A DNA stretch of 64,000 nt from Variovorax sp. PAMC 28711 (GCF_001577265.1 NZ_CP014517.1:2888501-2952500); one strand, 5' to 3'; shown: positions 9,395-18,967, numbered from the stretch's first letter. The notes: generated from the sequence alone by a model not told the origin. Program-made: numbers and translations.

Positions 9395-9898
9395 ATGTCC
9401 AGCAACGTGATCGCGGTTTATCCCGGCACATTCGATCCCATCACGCTCGGCCACGAAGACGTGGTGCGGCGTGCGACCCAGTTGTTTTCCAAGGTGATCG
9501 TCGCCGTCGCGGCGGGCCACCACAAGAAGGCGCTGTTCTCGCTCGAAGAGCGCATGGAGATGGCGCGCGAAGCCGCCGCGCCCTACAGCGACCAGGTCAC
9601 GGTCGAGAGCTTTTCCGGCCTGCTGCGCGATTTCGTCGTGTCGCGGGGCGGCAAGGCGATGGTCCGCGGCCTGCGCGCCGTGACCGACTTCGACTACGAG
9701 TTCCAGCTGGCCGGCATGAACCGTTCGCTGATGCCCGACGTCGAAACCGTGTTTCTCACGCCCAGCGACAAATACCAGTTCATCTCGAGCACCTTCGTGC
9801 GGGAGATCGCCACGCTCGGCGGCGAAGTCGACAAGTTCGTCTCGCCCAGCGTGCAGGAAAAGCTGATGGCCAAGGTGCGCAGCCTGAATCAGGCTTGA
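9395..9898 (+). CDS. coaD: Phosphopantetheine adenylyltransferase
   Basis: Transfers AMP to 4'-phosphopantetheine in the fourth step of coenzyme A synthesis. The 167 residues match the usual family length. The nucleotidyltransferase signature TFDPITLGH and the C-terminal ISSTFVREI motif are intact, as is [12 protein letters not shown] in the middle. The start is fixed by AAGGAGA 9-15 bases upstream. It lies 44 bases after rsmD, and the 5-oxoprolinase genes begin at its stop. Confidence 0.97.
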   Translation: MSSNVIAVYPGTFDPITLGHEDVVRRATQLFSKVIVAVAAGHHKKALFSLEERMEMAREAAAPYSDQVTVESFSGLLRDFVVSRGGKAMVRGLRAVTDFDYEFQLAGMNRSLMPDVETVFLTPSDKYQFISSTFVREIATLGGEVDKFVSPSVQEKLMAKVRSLNQA

Positions 9899-9903
9899 GG
9901 ACG

Positions 9904-10563
9904 GTGAGCGCAGAGCCGCCCCGCCTCCACGCGCTCGGCGACGCCGCGCTGCTGTGTGAATTGCCGGCACCCGCCACCTTTGCGCAGCAGCAGAAGATAT
10001 GGGCCCTGGCCAACGAAGCGCTTCGCTGGCGGGGTGTGCACGAGGTTTTGCCCGGCATGAACAACCTCACGCTGCTGTTCGACCCCGCGCAGGCCGAAGC
10101 CACCGAACTCGAGATGCAGGTGTTCGCGGCCTGGCCGCAGCTGGCCGGCGCCACCATCGAGGGCCGGCAGATCGAGATTCCGGTTCGCTACGGTGGCGAC
10201 GACGGCCCTGACCTGATCGACGTCGCGGCGCACACAGGCCTTTCGCCGGCCGAGGTGGTGCGACGCCACGCCGCGGGCGAGTACGTCGTCTATTTCCTCG
10301 GGTTTCTGCCCGGCTTCGCCTTCATGGGTGGGCTGCCGCCGGAATTGGCGACCCCGCGTCGCTCGGAGCCACGCGTGGCCGTGCCGGCGCGCTCGGTCGG
10401 CATCGGTGGCGAGCAGACCGGCATCTACCCGTTGGCATCGCCTGGCGGCTGGCAGCTCATCGGTCGCACGCCGCTCGAACTGTTCGACCCGAAGAACGAG
10501 CCGCCCACCCTGCTGCAACCCGGCGACCGCGTGCGCTTCGTCGCGGAAAGCATCACGACATGA
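9904..10563 (+). CDS. pxpB: 5-oxoprolinase subunit PxpB
   Basis: Subunit B (KipI/carboxyltransferase domain 1) of the ATP-dependent 5-oxoprolinase, which opens 5-oxoproline to glutamate. About 219 residues. The motif GFLPGFAFMGGLPPELATPRR and the later GGEQTGIYPLASPGGWQLIGRTP are characteristic. The start is uncertain: I chose GTG 9904, preceded by GAGG, but a TTG at 9895 overlapping the coaD stop is also in frame. It is coupled to pxpC by an ATGA overlap. With pxpC, pxpA and pcp it forms one operon. Confidence 0.93.
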   Translation: MSAEPPRLHALGDAALLCELPAPATFAQQQKIWALANEALRWRGVHEVLPGMNNLTLLFDPAQAEATELEMQVFAAWPQLAGATIEGRQIEIPVRYGGDDGPDLIDVAAHTGLSPAEVVRRHAAGEYVVYFLGFLPGFAFMGGLPPELATPRRSEPRVAVPARSVGIGGEQTGIYPLASPGGWQLIGRTPLELFDPKNEPPTLLQPGDRVRFVAESITT

Positions 10564-11606
10564 CGCTCATCGTCGTTCGGCCCGGCATGTTGTCGTCCGT
10601 GCAAGACCTGGGGCGTTACGGGCATCGCCAGCTCGGCATCTGCCCCGGCGGCGCGCTCGACACGCTGGCGCTCACGCTCGGCAATCGCCTCGTGGGCAAC
10701 GAGGACGGAGCGGCGGGCCTCGAGCTCACGATGGGCAATTGCGAATTTCGCTTCGAGACCGCAACGCGCATCGCGCTCACGGGCGATGACTTCGGCGCCG
10801 CGCTCGACGAGATCGCTCTGCGCCCGGGCTGGAGCCAGGGCGTCGCTGCGGGGCAAACACTCAAGCTGGCCGGGGCCAACACGATCGGCACCAAACGGGG
10901 TCTTCGCAGCTGGCTGGCCGTGGCCGGTGGCATCGACGTGCCGCCGATGCTCGGCTCGCGCAGCACCGATCTGAAAGCGGGCTTCGGCGGGCTTGACGGC
11001 CGCGCCTTGAAGAAGGGCGACAGGTTGTCGCTGGGCGCGTCGCTGCTCGATGGGCAGCAACTGGCGCGGCGCGCGTTCGGCCTGCGCGCGCCGGACTGGT
11101 CGATCCGCGATTACCTCGCCGACATCGGCCAAGCGATTCCGTTGCGCGTGATGCCGGGGCCGGAGTTCGAACAATTCACCGTGGCCGCGCGCGAGCAGCT
11201 GTGGGAAGCGCTCTGGCGCGTCACGCCGCAGAGCAACCGCATGGGCAGCCGGCTCGAGGGGCCGGAACTCAAGCGCCGCCGCGCCGTCGACATGCTGTCT
11301 GCCGGCGTCATTCCCGGCACGATCCAGGTGCCGCCCTCGGGCCAGCCGATCATCCTGATGGGCGACGCGCAGACCACGGGCGGCTACCCGCGGATCGGCG
11401 TGGTGATCCGCGCCGACCTCTGGAAGCTGGCGCAGGCGCCGCTCAACGGCCATCTGCAGCTGGTGCAGGTCGATGCCACCACGGCGCTGGCCGCCTGGGC
11501 TGCGCAGCAGCTCTATCTGAACCAGGTCACGCAAGGCCTTGCGTCTGCAGGCTGGCCCGTGTCGTCGCAGAATCGGCGCGAAGGAGAGTCCCCCGATGCA
11601 GATTGA
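10560..11606 (+). CDS. pxpC: 5-oxoprolinase subunit PxpC
   Basis: Subunit C (KipA/biotin-dependent carboxyltransferase-like domain). The 348-residue protein starts with [19 protein letters not shown], the family hallmark, and contains [12 protein letters not shown] and the [12 protein letters not shown] motif near the C-terminus. It interacts with PxpB; the pair is thought to handle the ATP-dependent phosphorylation step. The C-terminal tail (about residues 335-348) overlaps the pxpA start by 11 bases. There is no sign of frameshift. Confidence 0.94.
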   Translation: MTLIVVRPGMLSSVQDLGRYGHRQLGICPGGALDTLALTLGNRLVGNEDGAAGLELTMGNCEFRFETATRIALTGDDFGAALDEIALRPGWSQGVAAGQTLKLAGANTIGTKRGLRSWLAVAGGIDVPPMLGSRSTDLKAGFGGLDGRALKKGDRLSLGASLLDGQQLARRAFGLRAPDWSIRDYLADIGQAIPLRVMPGPEFEQFTVAAREQLWEALWRVTPQSNRMGSRLEGPELKRRRAVDMLSAGVIPGTIQVPPSGQPIILMGDAQTTGGYPRIGVVIRADLWKLAQAPLNGHLQLVQVDATTALAAWAAQQLYLNQVTQGLASAGWPVSSQNRREGESPDAD

Positions 11607-12330
11607 TTTGAATGCAGACCTCGGTGAAGGTGCCGGCAGCGACGAGGCGCTGCTGGCGGTCGTGAGCTCGGCCAACATTGCCTGCGGCTGGCACGCCGGC
11701 GATGCGAAGACGATGCAGCAATGCGTGCGTTGGGCCCTGGCCAACGGCGTGGCGATCGGCGCGCACCCGAGCTTTCCGGATCGCGCGAACTTCGGCAGAA
11801 GCACGATGCACCTGCCACCTGACGAGATCGTGGCGGGCGTGCTCTATCAGATCGGCGCGCTGGCGGCGATCGTCAAGGCCGAAGGCGGCACGCTGGTGCA
11901 CGTCAAGCCGCACGGGCAGCTCTACAACCAGGCTGTGAAAGAACCCGAACTCGCGGCCGCGATCTGCGAGGCGGTGCGCCGCTTCGACCCGTCGCTCAAG
12001 TTCTTCGGGCTGGCCGGCAGCGGGATGATCGACGCGGCGCGCCACGCCGGCCTCACCCCGGTCGAGGAAGTGTTCGCCGACCGCGGCTACCAGCCCGACG
12101 GCAGCCTCGTACCGCGGAGCGAACCCGGTGCGCTCATTGAAAACGAAGCGCAGTCCATTGCGCAAACCCTCTCGCTGGTGCGAGACCACCGCGTCACGGC
12201 GATCGACGGCAGCACCGTGGCGGTCAATGCACAGACGGTGTGCCTGCACGGTGACGGCGCCCATGCGCTCGCATTCGCGCGTCGCATTCGCGAGCGGCTC
12301 CAGCAAGAAGGCATCGTGGTCCACGCATGA
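11596..12330 (+). CDS. pxpA: 5-oxoprolinase subunit PxpA (LamB/YcsF family)
   Basis: Subunit A of 5-oxoprolinase. 244 residues, beginning with the family signature [19 protein letters not shown], followed by [12 protein letters not shown], a GAHPSFPDR loop and VKPHGQLYN. The start at 11596 has AAGGAG at 11581-11586 and overlaps the end of pxpC. The ATGA junction with pcp at 12327 shows that the four genes are translated as a unit. Confidence 0.95.
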   Translation: MQIDLNADLGEGAGSDEALLAVVSSANIACGWHAGDAKTMQQCVRWALANGVAIGAHPSFPDRANFGRSTMHLPPDEIVAGVLYQIGALAAIVKAEGGTLVHVKPHGQLYNQAVKEPELAAAICEAVRRFDPSLKFFGLAGSGMIDAARHAGLTPVEEVFADRGYQPDGSLVPRSEPGALIENEAQSIAQTLSLVRDHRVTAIDGSTVAVNAQTVCLHGDGAHALAFARRIRERLQQEGIVVHA

Positions 12331-12995
12331 AGAAGTCGGCATCGGCATCGCCGCTGCGCGTGCTGCTCACCGGCTTCGAACCGTTCGATGGCGAGCCCGT
12401 CAATCCATCGTGGGAAGCGGTGCGTGCGCTCGACGGCTGGCAAACCGGTCAGGCCATCGTGCATGCCAGGCAGATGCCGTGCGTTTTCGGCGCGGCGATC
12501 GACACGCTCAGCGCGGCGATCGCCGTGATTCAGCCGCAGCTCGTGCTGTGCGTGGGCCAGGCGGGAGGGCGCAGCGAGATGTCGATCGAGCGCGTGGCGA
12601 TCAACCTCGACGACGGTCGCATCGCCGACAACGCGGGCTACCAGCCAATCGACCTGCCCGTGGTGCTGGGCGGACCTGCGGCGTATTTCTCGAGTCTGCC
12701 GATCAAGGCAATGGTGCGCGATCTGCGCGCGGCGGGCGTCCCCGCGTCCGTGTCCAACACGGCCGGCACCTTCGTATGCAACCACCTCTTCTACGGCCTG
12801 ATGCACCTGCTCGCAGCCGTCGAAGGCGTGCGCGGCGGCTTCGTCCATATTCCGTATCTGCCGGCGCAGGCGGCGCGTTTTCCCGGCGCACCGAGCATGG
12901 CGCTGGCGACGTTGATCGACGCGCTGCGGATCGCTGTGGCAACCGCGTCGACGGTGCACGACGACGTTCGCGAGACCGGCGGCCAGCTGCACTGA
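12327..12995 (+). CDS. pcp: Pyroglutamyl-peptidase I
   Basis: C15-family cysteine peptidase that removes N-terminal pyroglutamate from peptides. The 222-residue sequence has [10 protein letters not shown] near the start, the catalytic triad Glu88 (in ERVAIN), Cys151 (in [10 protein letters not shown]) and His174 (in FVHIPYLP), and GQAGGRSE in between. It overlaps pxpA by 4 bases. The association is functionally coherent: Pcp frees pyroglutamate (5-oxoproline) and PxpABC hydrolyses it to glutamate. No local regulator was recognised. Confidence 0.95.
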   Translation: MKKSASASPLRVLLTGFEPFDGEPVNPSWEAVRALDGWQTGQAIVHARQMPCVFGAAIDTLSAAIAVIQPQLVLCVGQAGGRSEMSIERVAINLDDGRIADNAGYQPIDLPVVLGGPAAYFSSLPIKAMVRDLRAAGVPASVSNTAGTFVCNHLFYGLMHLLAAVEGVRGGFVHIPYLPAQAARFPGAPSMALATLIDALRIAVATASTVHDDVRETGGQLH

Positions 12996-13075
12996 AAGCG
13001 TGACGAAGTCCCTTGCCGCTTCGCGCGGTGCCCCGTACAAACGCGGCACACAAGAAGCTGACAGGGAGTGTCATC

Positions 13076-13306
13076 ATGAATCTGCGGGACATCGCAGTCA
13101 CCGTCCGTGCGCTGCCGGACGACAAGTACGGTTGGACGTTGATGGAAAGCACGGGCGAACAAGGCACCTTCGCGGCCTACGCCTTGCTCCGGGAAAGCGA
13201 ACGCGCATACGACAGCTATTCGAGCGCGATGGCCGCCGGCATCGCCGCGCTGCGCCAGATGTTCGGCGCAGAGGGTCCGCGCCGCGAGGGTTCCTGGGAA
13301 CCCTGA
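13076..13306 (+). CDS. Small conserved-looking hypothetical protein (76 aa)
   Basis: A 76-residue soluble protein with no signal peptide, membrane segment or motif that I recognise. The start is supported by AGGGAG 8-13 bases upstream. The middle reads ESTGEQGTFAAYALLRESERAYDSYSSAM, suggesting one beta hairpin followed by a helix. It lies 80 bases after pcp on the same strand and converges with a hydrolase gene, 6 bases away. I assign no function. Confidence 0.6.
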   Translation: MNLRDIAVTVRALPDDKYGWTLMESTGEQGTFAAYALLRESERAYDSYSSAMAAGIAALRQMFGAEGPRREGSWEP

Positions 13307-13312
13307 GCGCCG

Positions 13313-14029
13313 TCAATCCGGCAGGAACTTTTTCAGCCAGCCGTTCAGCACGGCGTTCACGATCTCCGGCTTTTCCATGGTCAGCATGTGCCCGCAGTCG
13401 GGCACCCAGGCCAGCTCGGCCTGCGGCACGCGTGCCGCGATGTCGCGCGAGCACGCTGGCGGCGTCAGCCGATCGGTGTCGCCACACATCACCAGCACGG
13501 GGCAACGTAGCGCGGGCAAATGCACGCGCGCATCGGGGCGCTCCATCAGGGCGCGGTTCTGGCGAATGAGCTGCACCGCGCCGGCGCCCAGCACGATGTC
13601 GAGGTAGCGCTGCACGAGCGCATCGTCTGCCGCCTGGGCGGGGTGGAAAGCGAAGACGATGTTCGGCTCGATCACGTCGCGCACATCGCCGCGCTCGAAG
13701 AGTTCGATGGCGGCGCGGCGCAATTCAAAGGTCTCGGGTTGCTCGGGCTGCGCGTTGGTGCCCAGCAGCGCCAGGCCGGCGATGCGTTCGGGGGCCTGGC
13801 GTGCCGCCTCCATGGCGACCATGCCGCCCATCGAAGCGCCGCAAAGGATCAGCGGGCCGGCGTGTTCGCGCAACAGGGCGCTCGCCATCGCAGGGAGGGT
13901 GCCGCAGTGCATGTGCGTGAGGCTGACCCGCGTGTCGAACGCTGGGGGTAGCGCAGGAAGTTGGGCGGCCCACAGGCGTTCGTCGCAGGCGAGACCGGGG
14001 ATCAGAACAAGGCGGGGTGTGCTGGACAT
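13313..14029 (-). CDS. Alpha/beta hydrolase
   Basis: A 238-residue alpha/beta-fold hydrolase. The nucleophile elbow is GASMGG with Ser66; the acid is likely in VMCGDTDRLTPP and the histidine in DCGHMLTMEKPE, so the triad looks complete. No signal peptide. I chose the ATG at 14029, which opens with SSTPRLVLIPGLACDERLW; a longer frame to 14080 would run into the divergent gene's leader. Such proteins act as esterases, lactonases or C-C hydrolases; no substrate can be read from the sequence. It is divergent from the histidine phosphatase with 38 bases between starts. Confidence 0.87.
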   Translation of the reverse strand: MSSTPRLVLIPGLACDERLWAAQLPALPPAFDTRVSLTHMHCGTLPAMASALLREHAGPLILCGASMGGMVAMEAARQAPERIAGLALLGTNAQPEQPETFELRRAAIELFERGDVRDVIEPNIVFAFHPAQAADDALVQRYLDIVLGAGAVQLIRQNRALMERPDARVHLPALRCPVLVMCGDTDRLTPPACSRDIAARVPQAELAWVPDCGHMLTMEKPEIVNAVLNGWLKKFLPD

Positions 14030-14067
14030 GCCGCGATTTTGCCGCTGCAAGGACAATAGGCGACACC

Positions 14068-14760
14068 ATGCCGCCACCACACGATTCCTCCGCCACCGAA
14101 CTCATCCTTATTCGCCACGGCGAGACCGACTGGAACCGCGAACTGCGCTTCCAGGGTCATATCGACGTGCCGCTCAACGACATGGGCCACGAGCAGGCGC
14201 GCCGCCTCGGTCTCCGGCTGGCGGGCGAGACGGTGCAGCGGCTGATCAGCAGCGACCTCCTGCGCGCGCAGCAAACCGCGGCGCCCGCCGCCCAGCAGCT
14301 GAAGCTCGACGTCGTGACCACCGTCACCTTGCGCGAGCAGCATTTCGGCGTCGTCGAAGGCCTGCGCGCCGACGAAATCCAGCTGCAGCATCCGCGCGCC
14401 TGGGAAGAGTGGCTGCAGTTTCGCGAAGACCACGCGATGCCCGAGGGCGAATCGCCGCGCGATTTCCACGCGCGCATCGTGGCGGCGATGGGCACCATTG
14501 CCACGGCGCACGCGGGCGGGCGCGTGCTGGTCGTCACGCACGGCGGCGTGCTCGACATGGTGTGGCGGACTGCGCAGGGCTTGAGCCTGAGCGGTCCGCG
14601 GCAGAGCGAGATCCCGAACGCGGGCTTCAACCGCATCCGCATCGCCGATGCCGCAACGCCGTCGCGCATCGACATCATCGACTGGGCCGACACGCGCCAT
14701 CTCGACGATCTCCCCGCCCAGCCGACCTACGACCAGACGCGGCACCTGAAAAAGGACTGA
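14068..14760 (+). CDS. Histidine phosphatase family protein
   Basis: A 230-residue phosphoglycerate-mutase-like phosphatase. The catalytic LILIRHGETDWNRE (His in RHGE accepts phosphate) is followed by FQGHIDVPLN, SSDLLRAQQTA and VVTHGGVLDM, which supplies the second histidine. It resembles the GpmB/CobC/broad-specificity group rather than glycolytic cofactor-dependent mutase. The start follows AAGGA at about 16 bases. It stands alone between a divergent hydrolase and a convergent LysR gene. Confidence 0.88.
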   Translation: MPPPHDSSATELILIRHGETDWNRELRFQGHIDVPLNDMGHEQARRLGLRLAGETVQRLISSDLLRAQQTAAPAAQQLKLDVVTTVTLREQHFGVVEGLRADEIQLQHPRAWEEWLQFREDHAMPEGESPRDFHARIVAAMGTIATAHAGGRVLVVTHGGVLDMVWRTAQGLSLSGPRQSEIPNAGFNRIRIADAATPSRIDIIDWADTRHLDDLPAQPTYDQTRHLKKD

Positions 14761-14773
14761 AGCTCAGCAAGCC

Positions 14774-15742
14774 TCAGCGAATTTTTCGGCTGCGCCGCCG
14801 GACGGGCGCCGGGGCGAGCTCGGACGGTTCCAGGAAGTACAACGGGTTGTTGGCGAGTCGCTCCACCGTGAGGTCGATGAACGCGCGCACGCGTGCCGGT
14901 TGCGCGACGCGGCTGCCGTAGTAGACGTACAGCCCGAGGTGGTCGGCCATGTGCTCGGTGAGCAGCGGCACCAGCTTGCCCGCGCGCACCAGCGGCGCCG
15001 CAGTCACGCCGACCAGCTGCCCGATCGCTTCGCCCGCGACCACGGCCTGCGCTTCCAGGTCGATGTCGTTGGTGCAGAAGAACGCGTGGATCGGACGAGA
15101 GACCGTTTCTTCGCCGACGCGGAATTCCCACGGCATCACCTTGCCCGTGTTCGGATGGCGAAAGCCGCTGCACCGGTGGCGGGCGAGGTCGTCGATGCTG
15201 GCGGGTGCGCCATGCCGCGCGAGGTAGGCGGGCGCGGCGCAGACGATGAGCTGGAGCGGCAGCAGGCGCCGCGCGATCACGCCTTCCTCGGGCGGTGGCC
15301 CGGCGCGGAATCCGATGTCGACGCGGTCCTCGACCCAGTTGCCGATGCGGTCGTCCAGCTGCACGTCGGGCTCCACCGCCGGATGCTGCCGGCAGAACGC
15401 CTCCAATACCGGCCACAGCATCGAGAGCATGGTCGAGCGCGGCGCGACGATGCGCAAGGGCCCTGCGATGTCCTCGCGCCCGCGGCGCGCACCGTGCAGC
15501 GCACGGTGCAGCGCCGCGAGGCCCGGCTGCGCAGCGTGCAGGAACTGGCTGCCTTCTTCGGTCAGGCTCAGGCGGCGCGTGGTGCGGTGAAAAAGCCGCA
15601 CGCCCAGGTGCGCCTCGAGCTGCGTCAGCGCTTGGCTGGCCGCCTGTGGCGTGATCGCCTGTACCGCGGCGGCTTGGCGCAGGCTGCCGAGCTCAGCCGC
15701 TTTGACGAAGGTGGAAATCGCGCGGAGTTCATTGAAGGCCAT
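14774..15742 (-). CDS. LysR family transcriptional regulator
   Basis: A 322-residue LysR-type regulator: N-terminal winged helix-turn-helix (about 5-62, with SLRQAAAVQAITPQAASQAL as the recognition region) and the substrate-binding effector domain (about 92-300). It is divergent from a short-chain dehydrogenase, the classic arrangement in which LysR regulates both itself and its neighbour. The inducer is unknown. Two copies of TCGAATTA 21 bp apart lie right upstream of its start. Confidence 0.92.
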   Translation of the reverse strand: MAFNELRAISTFVKAAELGSLRQAAAVQAITPQAASQALTQLEAHLGVRLFHRTTRRLSLTEEGSQFLHAAQPGLAALHRALHGARRGREDIAGPLRIVAPRSTMLSMLWPVLEAFCRQHPAVEPDVQLDDRIGNWVEDRVDIGFRAGPPPEEGVIARRLLPLQLIVCAAPAYLARHGAPASIDDLARHRCSGFRHPNTGKVMPWEFRVGEETVSRPIHAFFCTNDIDLEAQAVVAGEAIGQLVGVTAAPLVRAGKLVPLLTEHMADHLGLYVYYGSRVAQPARVRAFIDLTVERLANNPLYFLEPSELAPAPVRRRSRKIR

Positions 15743-15744
15743 GG

Positions 15745-15773
15745 TCGAATTATCACGATTTGCTTTCGAATTA
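15745..15773. promoter_or_regulatory. Direct repeats in the LysR/SDR divergent region
   Basis: TCGAATTA occurs at 15745-15752 and 15766-15773, a spacing of 21 bp or two helical turns, inside an AT-rich patch of the 112-base gap between the LysR and SDR starts. Same-face spacing next to a LysR gene suggests a regulator-binding region. No canonical T-N11-A box was assigned with certainty. Confidence 0.45.
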
Positions 15774-15854
15774 ATCGATCGACTCTGGGGTATTCGGCGT
15801 GCAATGAGAAGCCTACATTGCGTTCACCGCTCACTCGCTTTCAAGGATTTCCAC

Positions 15855-16706
15855 ATGGTCACCTCCCCCGAATTCAAGCGCGTCTGGATGATCACCGGCG
15901 CCTCGCGCGGTATCGGCGCGCGCATTGCAGAAGCCGCACTGGCCCAGGGCGACGCTGTGGTCGCCACGTCGCGCAGCGCCGCCTCGGTCGAAGAGCGACT
16001 GGGGTCCCACGCTGCGGTGCTGGCCCTGGCGCTCGACGTCACCGACGAGGCGCAGGCCGTTGCAGCCGCCCGGGCGGCGCTCGCCCGCTTCGGACGCATC
16101 GACGTGCTGGTGAACAACGCGGGCTACGGCCTGCTCGGTGCGGTCGAGGAGGCCACGGGCGACGAAGTGCGCCGGCTCTACGAAACCAACGTGTTCGGCC
16201 TGCTCAACGTGACGCGCGCGGTGCTGCCATCGATGCGCGCGCGTCGGCAAGGCCATGTGATAAACATCTCGTCGCTCGGCGGCTACCAGTCGGCACCGGG
16301 CTTCGGCGTGTATTGCTCTACCAAGTTCGCCGTCGAGGGCCTCACGGAAGCGCTGCACGGCGAGCTCGCACCGCTGGGGATCCATGCGACGGTGGTCGAG
16401 CCCGGCTACTTCCGTACCGATTTCCTGGACAGCAGCTCGCTCGCGGTGTCGCCGCGCGTCCTGGCCGACTACGAAGCCAGCGCCGGGAAGGTGCGGTTCG
16501 CCGCGAACGCGATCAGCCACAACCAGCCGGGCGATCCGGAGCGGCTTGCGCAAGCGCTGCTCGCGCTGGTGGCCGCACCGGTGCCGCCGCTCCGTCTGCC
16601 CTTGGGCACCGACACGCTTCGGACCCTGCGCGCCAAGCACGCGTTCGTCGACAAGGAGACGGTCGAATGGGAAGCGCTGGCGGCCTCGACCGATTTCCCG
16701 ACGTGA
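15855..16706 (+). CDS. Short-chain dehydrogenase/reductase
   Basis: A 283-residue classical SDR. The Rossmann motif TGASRGIG (14-21), NNAG (87-90), Asn112, Ser140 and Y153-x3-K157 make a complete NAD(P)H site and catalytic tetrad. The C-terminal 40 residues carry an extension typical of the longer oxidoreductase subgroup. AAGGA lies 8 bases before the ATG. It is probably controlled by the divergent LysR gene. The substrate is unknown. Confidence 0.92.
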   Translation: MVTSPEFKRVWMITGASRGIGARIAEAALAQGDAVVATSRSAASVEERLGSHAAVLALALDVTDEAQAVAAARAALARFGRIDVLVNNAGYGLLGAVEEATGDEVRRLYETNVFGLLNVTRAVLPSMRARRQGHVINISSLGGYQSAPGFGVYCSTKFAVEGLTEALHGELAPLGIHATVVEPGYFRTDFLDSSSLAVSPRVLADYEASAGKVRFAANAISHNQPGDPERLAQALLALVAAPVPPLRLPLGTDTLRTLRAKHAFVDKETVEWEALAASTDFPT

Positions 16707-16707
16707 G

Positions 16708-17622
16708 TCAGCGGCCGATGGCGCAGGCCTCGACCGCCGCGCGCAAGGCTTCGCGCGCGACCTCGGGCTGTTCCATCGGCAGGAAGTGCGTGGTCTCGGG
16801 CACCGTGTCCACGCGGAGGTGCGGCGGCCAGGGCGAAGCGGCGGCGCCTTCGTCCCAACGGCAGGTGGAATCGTGTGCTGCGCGAAGGATGCGCATGTCG
16901 GCCAGTGGCCGGGTCAGCGCGTCGACCGGGTTGTGCAGGTAGGAGCTCACGAAGTTCGCCGCCTCCCAGGCGGGCGCGCAACTGAGCGTCATGCCGCCGT
17001 CGGGCCGGGCGACGAGGCCATCGACCAGGTAGTCGGCGATCACCGCCTCGGGCCACGTCTTGAAGGCACCGCGACCGCGATAGCTTTCGAGCGCGGCCTC
17101 TCGGCTGTCGAACAGTGCGTTGCGCCTCAGCGCCCCGCGCACCAGGGGTGATTCGGCGGCAGAAAAAGGGATCGCTTCGGGTGTCGCCGGTTTCAGCACC
17201 GGATCGAACAGCACGATCGACGGCGCGCGTCCGTCGCGCGCCAGGCGCGGTGCGGCCAGGAGGATGGCGGTGCCGCCCATCGAGTGGCCCGAAAGCACGC
17301 GTGGTGCGTTACCCAGCGCGTGGACCAGCGCCACGAGGTCGTCGGCATAGCGCAGCCACGAATGGTGCTGCGGATCGGTGGCGAGACGGCTCAGGCCGTG
17401 TCCGCGCTGATCGATCGCCATCACATGCAAGCCGTCGCGGGCCAGCGGTGCCAGCAACTGGCGATAGGTCATCGCATTGAAGCCGTTGGCATGGAGAAAG
17501 ACGATGTCGAGCGGGCGATCGGCCGGACCGAAAGCGACGGTGGCCATGTCGCCGTGGCCGGCGCGGCTTTCGAGATGGACGAGGCGACGCCGCGGCGCGT
17601 CGGTGGCGGGAGGGGAAGACAT
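16708..17622 (-). CDS. Alpha/beta hydrolase
   Basis: A 304-residue alpha/beta hydrolase with oxyanion region FLHANGFNAMTYRQLL, nucleophile GHSMGG (Ser114), DQRGHGLS on the strand before the elbow, and a likely catalytic His in VPETTHFLPMEQPE. There is no signal peptide. It converges on the SDR gene with 1 base between stops and lies 4 bases after the TPR gene, so it is probably co-transcribed with it. It resembles haloalkane dehalogenase/epoxide hydrolase-type proteins in layout only. Confidence 0.88.
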   Translation of the reverse strand: MSSPPATDAPRRRLVHLESRAGHGDMATVAFGPADRPLDIVFLHANGFNAMTYRQLLAPLARDGLHVMAIDQRGHGLSRLATDPQHHSWLRYADDLVALVHALGNAPRVLSGHSMGGTAILLAAPRLARDGRAPSIVLFDPVLKPATPEAIPFSAAESPLVRGALRRNALFDSREAALESYRGRGAFKTWPEAVIADYLVDGLVARPDGGMTLSCAPAWEAANFVSSYLHNPVDALTRPLADMRILRAAHDSTCRWDEGAAASPWPPHLRVDTVPETTHFLPMEQPEVAREALRAAVEACAIGR

Positions 17623-17626
17623 TCGG

Positions 17627-18967
17627 TCAGTGTCGCATCACGGCATCGAGGCCGAGCCGTGCGTAGACCGCAGCCGTCTGTCGGCGCAGGCGCAACGATT
17701 CGGACTGGTTGTTGAGCTGTTGCTGCAGGATCCCTTGCGCGCCCGTCAACGTCGCCTCGGTGCCGGCGCGAACGAGCGAATCCAGGTAGACCTGTTCGAA
17801 GAGGTCGCGCTGCGCATGGCTGCCGCCGATCTCGATCAGCCGGGGCAGCGCGACGCCGAGCCTGTCGACGGCCTCGCTGAAGCGACCGTTCGCATGCGCC
17901 ATGAGGCCATGCGCGGCGGGTACGCAGACGCGCTCCCAGGCCGCGCGTGTCGACGGCGGCGCCACTGGCGCGAAGGCGTCGATCGTTCGAAGCAGTTGAG
18001 CGGCTTCGGCGCGGCCCGCGCGCGCGAGGCCGTAGAGGTATTGGAGATCGAGGAAAGGCAGCACATGGTCGTCGGTGCGCGGCGCCAGGTGGTCGGCGAC
18101 GTCCTGCCAGCGGTCGCCGACATCGATCCCCGCCAGCTCGAGGCGGGCCAGCAGCGACACGGCGCCGATCTGGTCCTGCGAGTAATCCTTGACCACGCCC
18201 CAGACACGCTCGTCGTACACCGCGAGCGCTTCGTCGTCGCGCGCCAGGTCGATGAGGAACAGCGCCACGTGCCACCAGTTGTGCGTGACCATGAAGGAGT
18301 TGAGGCCGGTCCAGGTGTCGCTCACGCTTTCCATGAAGGCGAGTCCTTCAGCGAGCCGCCCTTCGGTGAGCATGACGTGGCCCAGCGCGTGATGGGCCCA
18401 GGGTTCCTTGCGGCACATCGCGATGGCGCGCCGGGCGCTGCGTTCGGCGTCGCGCATCAGATGGCACTGCTCGTAGCCGAAAGCGGCCATGCCGTGCACG
18501 TACGGCACGTCGCCCGCCGCAGGCAGCACCGCGAGCGCCAGGCGCAGCATGCCGGGACAGTCGCCGGTGTTGAAGCAGTGGTACTGGCCCAGCTTGAGCG
18601 ACGCGAGATCGCGCGGGTGTTCTCGCGCCTGTTCCGCGTGCAGTGCAATGGCCTGCGCGATGTCGCCGGCCGCCCAGGCCGCGATGGCGGCGATGAAGCG
18701 CCGCTCACGGGGTGTGGCGCGTGCGGCGTTGGCCTTTGCGCGATCGAGGTACGGCGTGGCGTTCGGCACCGCATCGCGCGACTCGGCAAAGAGGTGCAAC
18801 GCAGCAGCGCAGGCTTGCACCGTCGGGCTCAGGTCCGTGTCGGCGATGGCCAGCACATTCGCCGCGCGCGCCTCGGTGGAGATGAAGCCCATCACGAAGT
18901 CGTCGACGAGCGCGGCGCTCGCGGCGTCGTCGACGCTGATCGGATTGCCCAGGCTGTCTGTGTGCAT
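17627..18967 (-). CDS. TPR38-like tetratricopeptide protein
   Basis: A 446-residue soluble, helix-rich protein resembling the tetratricopeptide repeat protein 38 family, with phrases such as WAHHALGHVMLTEGR, NWWHVALFLIDL and LASLKLGQYHCFNTGD. These repeats suggest a scaffold; no catalytic motif is visible. I set the start at MHTDSLGNPIS (18967); the in-frame extension to 19126 is arginine-rich and has no family character. It is followed by an alpha/beta hydrolase 4 bases later in a likely two-gene unit. Function unknown. Confidence 0.8.
   Translation of the reverse strand: MHTDSLGNPISVDDAASAALVDDFVMGFISTEARAANVLAIADTDLSPTVQACAAALHLFAESRDAVPNATPYLDRAKANAARATPRERRFIAAIAAWAAGDIAQAIALHAEQAREHPRDLASLKLGQYHCFNTGDCPGMLRLALAVLPAAGDVPYVHGMAAFGYEQCHLMRDAERSARRAIAMCRKEPWAHHALGHVMLTEGRLAEGLAFMESVSDTWTGLNSFMVTHNWWHVALFLIDLARDDEALAVYDERVWGVVKDYSQDQIGAVSLLARLELAGIDVGDRWQDVADHLAPRTDDHVLPFLDLQYLYGLARAGRAEAAQLLRTIDAFAPVAPPSTRAAWERVCVPAAHGLMAHANGRFSEAVDRLGVALPRLIEIGGSHAQRDLFEQVYLDSLVRAGTEATLTGAQGILQQQLNNQSESLRLRRQTAAVYARLGLDAVMRH

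Noticed and set aside
14900..16942. A 680-codon open frame on the + strand
   Set aside because: It runs antisense across the LysR gene, whose domains are clear, and continues out of frame through the SDR; it arises from GC-rich third positions and encodes low-complexity Arg/Ala-rich sequence.
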